NCBI GenBank assembly: GCA_026168605.1 | Contig: JAPFDX010000019.1 | Location: forward strand, 1 to 64,000 | Source: Roseburia sp. | Lineage (GTDB): Bacteria > Bacillota > Clostridia > Lachnospirales > Lachnospiraceae | Length of the DNA: 64,000 nt | Reading direction: 5' to 3' | In this document: one piece after another, positions 15,550-22,889 of the stretch | Layout: each line of letters begins with the position of its first letter | Numbering within the stretch: the stretch's first letter is position 1 | Translations under genes and position numbers: made by a program | The notes under the pieces: generated by a model | Told to the model about the DNA's origin: nothing | What the model saw: the letters and a program-made list of their open reading frames with translations, nothing else | The model's database searches: none

Positions 15550-15987
15550 TCAACCTTCCTGCACGCCTATCGTTTTACACATCCACACGCGGGTGCCCTC
15601 CCCCTCGGCGGACGTCACCCGCACATCGTCCATAAATGCTTCCATAAACGCGAACCCCATGCCGGAGCGCTCGAGTTCGGGCTTTGTCGTGTAAAATGGC
15701 TCCATTGCCTTTTTCACATCCCCGATCCCTTTTCCTGTGTCCAAGACCTCAATCTCGACCACATTTCCCTTGAGCGCGCAGGAAAGCTGCACCGGCTCGC
15801 CCGGGCTGTCATAGGCATGGATGATCGCATTTGTCACCGCCTCCGAAACGGCAGTCTTGATGTCCTCCACCTCGTCAATGGTCGGATTTAATTCTGCGAT
15901 AAACGCCGCGACTGTCACGCGTGCAAACGCCTCATTGACCGAACGCGCATCAAAGCTTACTTTCATATTGTTGTTGCCCTGCATCAT
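15550..15987 (-). CDS. spoIIAB: Anti-sigma F factor / serine kinase SpoIIAB
   Basis: A 145-residue GHKL-fold kinase that holds sigma F inactive and phosphorylates SpoIIAA. N-box EAVTNAIIHAY, G1 box DTGKGIGD and G2-like RSGMGFAFM are present. The ATG overlaps the spoIIAA stop codon (ATGA arrangement); a second ATG follows at once at 15984. It is the middle gene of the three-gene operon, whose order matches Bacillus subtilis. Confidence 0.96.
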   Translation of the reverse strand: MMQGNNNMKVSFDARSVNEAFARVTVAAFIAELNPTIDEVEDIKTAVSEAVTNAIIHAYDSPGEPVQLSCALKGNVVEIEVLDTGKGIGDVKKAMEPFYTTKPELERSGMGFAFMEAFMDDVRVTSAEGEGTRVWMCKTIGVQEG

Positions 15988-16328
15988 ATGCTCCCGTTTC
16001 CTTTCTGTCTGTTTTTTCCCGTCTCAACCGTCGGGATCAGCGTGTGCAGTCCCGACACTCGGAAAATTTTTTTCACCCTGTCGTTCAGATTCTGCGCGAC
16101 CGCCTCTCCTCCATAGTAGCCGATATTGCGGCAGCGACCGATGATCACGCCGATACCGGAGCTGTCCATAAACTCCGTATTTGAAAAATCAAATACCAGA
16201 TTTTTTACATGATACGCGTCTATCAGCAGATCCGCCTCCATCTTAAGCCGCCCCGCCTCATGGTGGTCAAGCTCTCTTGGCACATAGATCACCAGCCTGC
16301 CCGCCTGCATTTCACAATATTTCTCCAT
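15984..16328 (-). CDS. spoIIAA: Anti-anti-sigma factor SpoIIAA
   Basis: A 114-residue STAS-domain protein. Unphosphorylated, it frees sigma F by binding SpoIIAB. The phosphorylation loop MDSSGIGVIIGR (serines 56-57) is intact. AAAGGAG lies 5 bases before the ATG. First gene of the spoIIA operon. Only 24 bases separate its start from an upstream terminator, leaving no room for a normal promoter after the terminator; the operon's promoter must lie within or upstream of that hairpin. Confidence 0.95.
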   Translation of the reverse strand: MEKYCEMQAGRLVIYVPRELDHHEAGRLKMEADLLIDAYHVKNLVFDFSNTEFMDSSGIGVIIGRCRNIGYYGGEAVAQNLNDRVKKIFRVSGLHTLIPTVETGKNRQKGNGSI

Positions 16329-16352
16329 TGCTGCTCCTTTCCTATGTCACAA

Positions 16353-16390
16353 AAAAGACGCCATGGGAATCCCTCTCCCTGACGTCTTTT
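16353..16390 (-). terminator. Terminator between the TPR gene and spoIIAA
   Basis: AAAAGACG and CGTCTTTT arms with an inner GGGA/TCCC-type pairing; on the minus strand the stem runs into TTTTTTG. It ends the zinc-ribbon TPR gene at 16407. Confidence 0.75.
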
Positions 16391-16406
16391 GTATGATCTT
16401 ATTCTG

Positions 16407-17774
16407 TTATTCCTCGATCTCGAGATAATTCTGCGCGGTCGCCGCGCGCTCCGTTCCCGGATAGAGATCCACAACCTTCTGGTAATAGATCTTCGCGGTG
16501 GCGAGATCGTCATTTCGGCGGTATGCCTGCGCCAGATAGTACAGCGCATTGCCGTCCTCGTAGGTCTCATTCATCTCGATGACCTTGCCGAGCTTCTCGA
16601 TCGCCACCTCATACTCCTGCGCGGAATATGCACTCGTACCCTCGCGGTAAAGCGTGCTGATGTATTCGGCATTCACCTCGGTGTTGATCGTCTCATAGAT
16701 CTGTCTGGACTCCTCCGTCAGATAATCCGGATTCGCATTGCCAAGCGCCGTTCCCGCAGTCTCCGTATCCTTCGCCGCATATGCGACATAGGCTGCCAGA
16801 AGCTGCTCATAGCTGCTGATGCGGCTCTGGTAATCCTCCACACTGGTTTTGGAATCATTGACCTGCGCCGTCAGATCATCAATCTGCGCCTCAAGGGAGC
16901 TGATCGTCTGATTCTTGGAGGCTATCGTATTGTTCGCCTCGACAACCTCCTCCTTCGCCGTATTCTGCACCTGCCTGCGCACGCCAGGCACAACCAGAAA
17001 TGCGGTGATCGCAATACCGATCGCGATTCCGATGACCATATTGATGATGGTGCCGATCGCGGAATTGTCCTTTAAGTAGCGCGGCTGGATGATCGTCTCA
17101 TTGCCGCTCTGATAGGAGATCAGCTCATCGTTCTTCGGTTTCTTGTTCGGATTATTCTCCCGGATCCCGGCATTCGCCTCCTTCAGATAGCGCAGTGTGG
17201 TGGTATTATCGGCGTCGATCTTACCTGCGTTGCGCAGCGCTTTCTTCGCCTGGTCATACTTGTGCTCCTGGATGTAGAGCAGCGCCAGAAGCTGATGCCC
17301 CCGCACCAGCTTGGGATTCAGGGAGAGCACCTTCTTGAGCTGGATGATCGCCAGATCCCTGCTGTCCTGCCTGCAGTAGAGCAGTGCCTGATTATATTTC
17401 TTGATCGTCTGGTTGATCGTCTCAAGGCGCCCCGAATTGTTCTGGATCTCATCCAGATAACGGCTCGCGATGTTGTCCTTGGGCTGGTAGTTCTTGCTGA
17501 TGACCCACTCGGTGAGCGCCTCAACCACCTCTCCCATCTCAAAATAGACAAGTCCCAGAAGATTTCTCGCATCAATATTTAATTTGTAAAAGCGCAGACC
17601 GGTCTTAAGACTCTCGATCGCGCCCGATAAATTCCGGACCCCCGCTTTCCTCAGGGCGTCGTTGTAATAGGCATTCGACGCCATCCGGATCTTCTTATAT
17701 ATCTTCACATTGGTTCCGCAGCTCTGGCAGATATCTCCCTTTCCCAGCTCTGCTCCGCAATTATAACATTCCAT
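16407..17774 (-). CDS. Zinc-ribbon, TPR and coiled-coil membrane protein
   Basis: A 455-residue protein with an N-terminal zinc ribbon (CYNCG at 3-7, CQSCG at 16-20), cytoplasmic TPR-like helices (about 35-200), one membrane helix (about 241-263, GTIINMVIGIAIGIAITAFLVV), then an outside part with a coiled coil (about 275-330) and two or three more TPR repeats to the C-terminus (SAYSAQEYEVAIEKLGKVIEM; YYLAQAYRRNDDLATAKIYYQ). ATG at 17774 follows GAGG; an in-frame ATG at 17810 would overlap the upstream small gene. Such architecture suggests a scaffold sensing or assembling envelope proteins; no specific function is known to me. It precedes the spoIIA operon but has its own terminator. Confidence 0.8.
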   Translation of the reverse strand: MECYNCGAELGKGDICQSCGTNVKIYKKIRMASNAYYNDALRKAGVRNLSGAIESLKTGLRFYKLNIDARNLLGLVYFEMGEVVEALTEWVISKNYQPKDNIASRYLDEIQNNSGRLETINQTIKKYNQALLYCRQDSRDLAIIQLKKVLSLNPKLVRGHQLLALLYIQEHKYDQAKKALRNAGKIDADNTTTLRYLKEANAGIRENNPNKKPKNDELISYQSGNETIIQPRYLKDNSAIGTIINMVIGIAIGIAITAFLVVPGVRRQVQNTAKEEVVEANNTIASKNQTISSLEAQIDDLTAQVNDSKTSVEDYQSRISSYEQLLAAYVAYAAKDTETAGTALGNANPDYLTEESRQIYETINTEVNAEYISTLYREGTSAYSAQEYEVAIEKLGKVIEMNETYEDGNALYYLAQAYRRNDDLATAKIYYQKVVDLYPGTERAATAQNYLEIEE

Positions 17775-17811
17775 CAATAACCTCACTTCATGAATCTGTT
17801 TGTCCGGCAAG

Positions 17812-17955
17812 CTACATACCGCGCTTCATTTCGTGGATCATCTCCTGAAGTACGTCCGTCATATCCGTCAGTTCATGGCTGTAAATCGCCTGCTCTGCCT
17901 CCTCGACCTCGAGGCTTGGCTTGAAATTCTTTAATTCCTCTTCAAAATTTATCAT
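17812..17955 (-). CDS. Small acidic hypothetical protein (47 aa)
   Basis: A 47-residue, soluble, acidic, probably helical protein beginning INFEEELKNF and containing VLQEMIHEMKRG near the end. GGAG lies 6 bases upstream of the ATG. Its stop codon is 37 bases from the start of the zinc-ribbon TPR gene, so the two form an operon. I do not recognise a family. The ribosome site, coding-like composition and operon position argue it is real. Confidence 0.6.
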   Translation of the reverse strand: MINFEEELKNFKPSLEVEEAEQAIYSHELTDMTDVLQEMIHEMKRGM

Positions 17956-17980
17956 AAAAATCTCCATTCACAGAAAAAAT

Positions 17981-18021
17981 CACCACTATATTATTTCCCT
18001 TTCCATTATAATATAGTGGTG
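17981..18021. terminator. Hairpin: FapA-gene terminator that also contains a promoter
   Basis: CACCACTATATTAT and ATAATATAGTGGTG form 14-bp arms; on the minus strand ATTTTTTCTG follows, as in a terminator for the FapA-like gene. The first-transcribed arm also carries the TATAAT of the next promoter, so the two signals overlap. Confidence 0.75.
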
Positions 18022-18032
18022 ACGATAATCAA
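18005..18032 (-). promoter_or_regulatory. Promoter for the small gene and zinc-ribbon TPR gene
   Basis: TTGATT (18027-18032), 16-base spacer, TATAAT (18005-18010) on the minus strand, with the -10 inside the hairpin arm at 17981-18021. Confidence 0.6.
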
Positions 18033-18073
18033 GTAAATTTATATTAAGATTTTCTTTATCGCGGAAAAACTCT

Positions 18074-19471
18074 TTATTCGACGTCAGCGTAGCATTTTCG
18101 CGTCGCGATCTTATCCGGCATTTTGAAAAATTCGATGTGCTTGCCAATATTCTTGAGCGTATACTTCAACTCATCGATATTGATCTCGACGCCCGGATAC
18201 ACTTTCCCGATCACGGAAACGCAGGCTCCCCGCGCCCCCTCGGCAAGTGCGCGCAGCTTTTTCTCCTCCGCGCTGTCCCCCGCGAGGATCGCTGTATTCT
18301 TGATCTTCTCGCGCAGCAAAACGGTGCGCCGCGGATCATTCGTGTAGTCGACGCCGCGCTCCTTCTGGAGCACCTCAAAGCGCTTTAAGCCCTCCTCGAT
18401 CTTCACCAGTTCCTCCCGGCAGACTTCTATCTTCTTCTCAAGCACGTGCAGACGGCTGTATATCTCAATCCCCGCGCCAACGTAAACCGCGGTACGCTTC
18501 TCAACTTCGTTGCCGAGCGTAGAGACGATCACTCCCCGGATTGCGTGAACCCTGCCGCCGATAATGCTGCCTCTCGAACCGTCTAAAATGACCTGCCCCT
18601 GACACTCCACATCGCAGTCCATCAGCACATCCGCGTGCAGATCTCCTGCACATTTGATCTTCGTGAACTCAAAAAACTTCGCCGTAATACTGCCCTTTGA
18701 GTGAACGGAAGCCTTGTTGCCGCCAAGCATACCGCTCCGAAGAACAATGTCCTTGCCCGCCTCCAGGGTACACGCCTCCACAATGCCGTCCACCGTGATG
18801 GAACCGGTTGCCCGTATGACAACCCCGTTCTCGACATTGCCATGGATCACAATATCACCGTGAAAATCGATATTGCCCTCGGCAAGCTCCGCGTTGCCCG
18901 TGACCTCGTGCACCGGCAAAATGACAATGCGGTCGTTCTGTCTCTCGATCTTGCCGTCCAGCGCGGCGGTGTAGACGCGGTTATCCGGCGTGCGCTCAAA
19001 GCCCTTGCCCTTTAACGGCATCTGCTCTCTTCCGCGTCTCGCCGAGATGATCCTGCCCGTGACCGTCGCACCGTCCCTGCCCTCTACCGCCGGATGGTAT
19101 GTCGCGATCACCTGACCCTTTGTGACTTCCTCGATCAGGTGTACCGACCAGTAATCCGCCGTGCCGTTCGGCAGAAGCTTCGGCTTGTGATCCAGTGACG
19201 AATTGAAATTGTACTCGTAGTAGCCGTCCACGCCGTCCACCGGCGAAACGCCTTGCGCGATCAGCACTTCGCTGTTATATATCCCGTTTCTGACAAGCTC
19301 TGCCAGCTTTTCCTCAAAAATACCCTCACTTACCCCATTCTCTGCCAAAGCGTCCTTCAACTGTGCAACATCATAGCTCTCACCCAGCATAGGCTCGGGA
19401 AGCAGAATGTAGGCTTCCATCTCATCGTAAGTAGCACGTACCATTGGTTTTTGTTCTGTAAGTGTTGGCAT
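18074..19471 (-). CDS. FapA-like (DUF342) polymer-forming protein
   Basis: A 465-residue protein of the FapA/DUF342 family: an N-terminal alpha/beta domain, then a right-handed beta-helix region rich in short Gly/Val repeats (GNIDFHGDIVIHGNVENGVVIRATG and so on, about residues 200-330), then a long coiled coil (about 340-420) and a final strand pair. Family members (FapA, Vibrio flagellar assembly A) are linked to polar localisation or flagellar assembly, but the role in clostridia is unclear. ATG at 19471 has GGGGA 8 bases upstream; a TTG at 19486 would add five residues. It is the lone gene of its unit and ends in the hairpin at 17981. Confidence 0.85.
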   Translation of the reverse strand: MPTLTEQKPMVRATYDEMEAYILLPEPMLGESYDVAQLKDALAENGVSEGIFEEKLAELVRNGIYNSEVLIAQGVSPVDGVDGYYEYNFNSSLDHKPKLLPNGTADYWSVHLIEEVTKGQVIATYHPAVEGRDGATVTGRIISARRGREQMPLKGKGFERTPDNRVYTAALDGKIERQNDRIVILPVHEVTGNAELAEGNIDFHGDIVIHGNVENGVVIRATGSITVDGIVEACTLEAGKDIVLRSGMLGGNKASVHSKGSITAKFFEFTKIKCAGDLHADVLMDCDVECQGQVILDGSRGSIIGGRVHAIRGVIVSTLGNEVEKRTAVYVGAGIEIYSRLHVLEKKIEVCREELVKIEEGLKRFEVLQKERGVDYTNDPRRTVLLREKIKNTAILAGDSAEEKKLRALAEGARGACVSVIGKVYPGVEINIDELKYTLKNIGKHIEFFKMPDKIATRKCYADVE

Positions 19472-19561
19472 AACCAGTTTCCCCAATCTTTCGTAAAAAC
19501 GTTGTCAATATACCCCATACATCTATTATATTAGTCCTGTGCCGCTTTTTCAAGTAGATAT

Positions 19562-22228
19562 TTATTTCCGCTCCATCTGCGCCAGACGTTCTTCCACCTG
19601 CGCCATCATCTGCTCATAGCCTGCAAGCTTATCCTTTTCCTCCTGCACCTTTTCCTGCGGCGCTTTGCTTAAGAATTTCTCGTTTGAGAGCATACCGCGG
19701 CAACGCGCAAGCTCCTTTGCCAGACGCTCTTTTTCCTTTAGCAGACGCTCTTTTTCCTTCTCAAAATCTACCAGATCCTCAAGCGGCAGATACACCGTTG
19801 CGCCCGGGATCACAACCGATACCGCGTCCTCGCCGATGCCATCCCTGTCCGCCTGCACGAACACCTCGCTCGCTGCGGCGAGATTGCGGTAAGCTTCTAT
19901 ATTTACGGCAAATGTATCGCGCAGCGCAGCGTCGTCTGACACGATGTACACCTTTGCCTTTCTTGACGGCGGAACGTCCATATCAGTGCGCACGTTGCGG
20001 ATGCCCTTGACCAGATCCTTGCAGTGCTCGAGCATCTCCTCCTCTGCCGTAAAGCTCCACTCTGCCTTATATTCCGGCCACTGTGCGAGCATGATCGTAT
20101 CAGCCTCCGGATGGAGCGTGCAGAAAATCTCCTCCGTGATAAACGGCATAAACGGATGAAGCAGCTTTAACGCCTCGGTGAGCACGGTCTTTAACGTCCA
20201 GAACGCCGCGTTCGCGGACGCCGGATCGCTCTCCTTATTGTAGGTGCGCACCTTTGTGATCTCGATGTACCAATCACAGAATTCATCCCAGATAAAGTCG
20301 TAGACCTTCTGCACCGCAATGCCCATCTCGTACTTATCCATGTTCTCGGTCACATCCTTGGCAAGTGTGTTCACCTTTGAGAGGATCCACTTGTCTGCCG
20401 GCTTTAATTCATCAAGCGCCGGCTCCGTCACATCTGCGCCTTCCAGATTCATCATGATAAAGCGGGACGCATTCCACACTTTGTTGGCAAAGTTTCTCGA
20501 CGCCTCCACGCGCTCCCAGTAGAAACGCATATCGTTTCCCGGCGCATTTCCGGTGATCAGCGTCAGCCGCAGCGCGTCTGCGCCGTACTTGTCGATGACC
20601 TCCAGCGGATCGATGCCGTTTCCGAGGGATTTGCTCATCTTACGCCCCTGGGAATCCCTGACAAGTCCGTGGAACAGTACTGTGTGGAACGGCGCCTTTC
20701 CCATCTGCTCATAGCCGGAAAAGATCATGCGGATGACCCAGAAGAAAATGATGTCATACCCTGTCACAAGCACGTCTGTCGGGAAGAAATAGTCCAGATC
20801 CTCGGTTTTTTCCGGCCAGCCAAGCGTGGAGAACGGCCAGAGCGCGGAGGAAAACCATGTGTCAAGCGTGTCAGGATCCTGCTCCATATGCGCGCAGCCG
20901 CACTTTGGGCATTTCTCCGGCGCTTCCTTTGCCACAACCATCTCGCCGCACTCTGCACAGTAATATGCCGGGATGCGGTGTCCCCACCAGAGCTGGCGGC
21001 TGATACACCAGTCGCGGATGTTGTCCGTCCAGTTAAAGTAGGTCTTTTCCATGCGCTTCGGAAGCAGCTTGATCTCACCGTTTTTCACCGCCTCAACCGC
21101 CGGGCGGATCAGCTCGTCCATGCGGACGAACCACTGCTGCTTCACCATCGGCTCCACAGTCGTGCCGCAGCGGTCATGTGTGCCGACGTTGTGCGCGTGC
21201 GGCTCTGTCTCAACGAGCAGCCCCTGCACCTCCAGCTCCTTTAACATTGCCTTGCGGCACTCGTAGCGGTCCATCCCTGCATATTTTCCGGCAAGCTCAT
21301 TCATCGTCGCATCGTCGTTGATGACCGTGATCTCCGCAAGATCATGGCGTTTTCCGACCTCAAAATCGTTTGGGTCGTGCGCCGGCGTGATCTTCACGCA
21401 GCCTGTTCCAAATTCCTTGTCCACATAAGCGTCCGCGATCACCGGGATCTCACGGTCTGTCAGCGGGAGTTTCAACATCTTTCCGATGATGTCCTGATAG
21501 CGCTCGTCCTCGGGATTTACCGCAACGGCGGTATCGCCAAACAGCGTCTCCGGTCTTGTCGTGGCGATCTCCACAAATCTGCCCTCCTCGCCGACAACCG
21601 GATAATTGATGTGCCAGAAGAAACCGTCCTGCTCCTCGTGCTCCACCTCTGCATCCGAGATCGAGGTCTTGCATACCGGACACCAGTTGACGATACGGCT
21701 GCCCTTGTAGATCATACCTTTTTCGTACAGCTTCACAAACACCTCAAGCACCGCATCCGAGCATCCCTGATCCATCGTAAAACGCTCCCTCCCCCAATCT
21801 GCGGAGGAACCGATCTTCTTTAACTGATTGACAATGCGGCTGCCATATTCATCCTTCCACTCCCAGCATTTCTCAAGGAAGCCCTCGCGCCCGAGGTCAC
21901 GCTTGTCGATGCCCTGCGCCTTTAAATTCTCGATCACCTTGACCTCGGTCGCGATCGACGCGTGGTCTGTTCCCGGCTGCCACAGAGCGTTATAGCCCTG
22001 CATTCTCTTGTAACGGATCAAAATATCCTGCATCGTGTTGTCGAGTGCGTGTCCCATGTGGAGCTGCCCCGTAATGTTTGGCGGCGGCATCACGATCGTA
22101 AACGGCTTTTTGCTGCGGTCTGCCTCGGCGTGAAAATAGCCGTTGTCCTCCCATTTTTTGTAGAGACGCTCCTCAATCCCCTTTGGATCGTAAGTCTTTG
22201 CAAGTTCCTTGCTGCAATTCTGACACAT
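19562..22228 (-). CDS. valS: Valyl-tRNA synthetase
   Basis: An 888-residue class I synthetase charging tRNA-Val. HIGH motif as PPPNITGQLHMGHALDN near residue 55, CP1 editing domain around ATTRPETLFGDTAVAV, zinc-ribbon-like cysteine pairs (CAECGEM...CPKCG), KMSKS as RKMSKSLGNGIDP, and the C-terminal coiled coil (KEKERLLKEKERLAKEL) typical of ValS. ATG at 22228 has AAGGAG 7 bases upstream. A 315-base stretch between it and the T-box terminator is filled with tandem palindromes. Regulated by a T-box with a likely GTA specifier. Confidence 0.97.
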   Translation of the reverse strand: MCQNCSKELAKTYDPKGIEERLYKKWEDNGYFHAEADRSKKPFTIVMPPPNITGQLHMGHALDNTMQDILIRYKRMQGYNALWQPGTDHASIATEVKVIENLKAQGIDKRDLGREGFLEKCWEWKDEYGSRIVNQLKKIGSSADWGRERFTMDQGCSDAVLEVFVKLYEKGMIYKGSRIVNWCPVCKTSISDAEVEHEEQDGFFWHINYPVVGEEGRFVEIATTRPETLFGDTAVAVNPEDERYQDIIGKMLKLPLTDREIPVIADAYVDKEFGTGCVKITPAHDPNDFEVGKRHDLAEITVINDDATMNELAGKYAGMDRYECRKAMLKELEVQGLLVETEPHAHNVGTHDRCGTTVEPMVKQQWFVRMDELIRPAVEAVKNGEIKLLPKRMEKTYFNWTDNIRDWCISRQLWWGHRIPAYYCAECGEMVVAKEAPEKCPKCGCAHMEQDPDTLDTWFSSALWPFSTLGWPEKTEDLDYFFPTDVLVTGYDIIFFWVIRMIFSGYEQMGKAPFHTVLFHGLVRDSQGRKMSKSLGNGIDPLEVIDKYGADALRLTLITGNAPGNDMRFYWERVEASRNFANKVWNASRFIMMNLEGADVTEPALDELKPADKWILSKVNTLAKDVTENMDKYEMGIAVQKVYDFIWDEFCDWYIEITKVRTYNKESDPASANAAFWTLKTVLTEALKLLHPFMPFITEEIFCTLHPEADTIMLAQWPEYKAEWSFTAEEEMLEHCKDLVKGIRNVRTDMDVPPSRKAKVYIVSDDAALRDTFAVNIEAYRNLAAASEVFVQADRDGIGEDAVSVVIPGATVYLPLEDLVDFEKEKERLLKEKERLAKELARCRGMLSNEKFLSKAPQEKVQEEKDKLAGYEQMMAQVEERLAQMERK

Positions 22229-22253
22229 AATCATTCTCCTTCCTGATTTTCCC

Positions 22254-22506
22254 ATTCCGCCGCAATGCGATCCCCCGGCGTTGTAATAAACGATAAACGA
22301 GGCGCACTTTTGCCGCGCCGAGCATGATTGCGAAGCAATACTTCCGCTCGTGCGAGTGCGCATCTTCACACGAAGTGTGTTTTATGACATGGGATTTGCA
22401 CTGCAGGTTCCTATGTCATAAAAAGAGTTTCGCCTGCGAAACTCTCCGCCTGCGGCGGGTCGCATCTGCGACATAATTCTATTCCGCCGCAGTGCGATCC
22501 CCCCGG
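22254..22506. repeat. 25-bp direct repeats enclosing a tiled palindrome array
   Basis: ATTCCGCCGCAATGCGATCC at 22254 (followed by CCCGG, to 22278) recurs at 22481 with A changed to G and one extra C (to 22506). Between them lie seven palindromes: 22327-22339, 22347-22356, 22367-22379 (CACACGAAGTGTG), 22380-22424 (TTTTATGACATGGGA arm), 22424-22445 (AGAGTTTCGC arm), 22446-22458 (CCGCC-TGC-GGCGG) and 22459-22472 (GTCGCA-TC-TGCGAC). The last five touch without gaps. The array is in the transcribed leader of valS. It looks like an insertion or stepwise duplication of REP-like hairpins. Confidence 0.75.
22380..22424. repeat. Short dispersed palindrome (TATGACATAGGA family), copy 1
   Basis: Arms TTTTATGACATGGGA and TTCCTATGTCATAAAA. 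The same arm sequence occurs at 27079-27121 and, shorter, at 44398-44430. In copies 1 and 2 it is preceded directly by CACACGAAGTGTG, so the composite unit is repeated. Confidence 0.75.
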
Positions 22507-22510
22507 AGGG

Positions 22511-22548
22511 TTTTACTTTACAAGAAATTTCTTTCTTGTAAAGTAAAA
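22511..22548. repeat. Perfect 17-bp-arm hairpin next to the valS terminator
   Basis: TTTTACTTTACAAGAAA and its exact complement around a 4-base loop. On the minus strand it follows three bases after the T-box terminator stem, overlapping its U-tract. A possible second terminator or RNA-stabilising hairpin. Confidence 0.6.
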
Positions 22549-22550
22549 AA

Positions 22551-22840
22551 CGCCCTCTGCATCCTCGGATGCAAAGGGCGAATCCATCGCGGTACCACCT
22601 TTATTCACTGCCCGTTTGGGCAGCCTCTGTGCAGCGCTCTGCCTCTCTCGCATCGCACTGACGGTTTGCTAACGGAAACCACGCGTGAGCGCTTACTGCA
22701 GACAAGCTGCTTTCTCGGCGCCCCGGTTCAAAAGCTACCTTCCACACAGCTCTTTCCAAGAAATCTCACAGCCCAAGGATTCCTCTCTCTGCGGCGATTC
22801 TGCGCGTACTCCTCTTTCTCACTACCTTTGATCATTTGTT
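22551..22840 (-). ncRNA. T-box leader of valS
   Basis: The minus strand shows AAAGGTGGTACCGCG (22589-22603), the T-box antiterminator sequence, followed by a terminator hairpin (CGCCCTTTGCATCC arm, 22551-22580) and TTTTTTAC. The leader contains AGAGAG and GGAAG-GTA-GC; the GTA at 22736-22738 is a plausible valine specifier, matching the GGAAG-ACC context in the thrS leader. The secondary structure was not computed. Confidence 0.92.
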
Positions 22841-22843
22841 TTT

Positions 22844-22872
22844 ATGATACTTGCAGTCCCGTCTTTTGTCAA
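22844..22872 (-). promoter_or_regulatory. valS promoter
   Basis: Perfect TTGACA (22867-22872), 17 bases, TATCAT (22844-22849) on the minus strand. Confidence 0.85.
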
Positions 22873-22889
22873 GGCGCATCTTCCATTCC

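Noticed and set aside
14603-15694. 363-codon plus-strand ORF across sigF and spoIIAB
   Set aside because: Antisense shadow of well-supported sporulation genes.
22234-22369. 45-residue N-terminal extension of ValS
   Set aside because: The extension is translated palindrome-array DNA; the ATG at 22228 has the ribosome site and starts where ValS homology starts.
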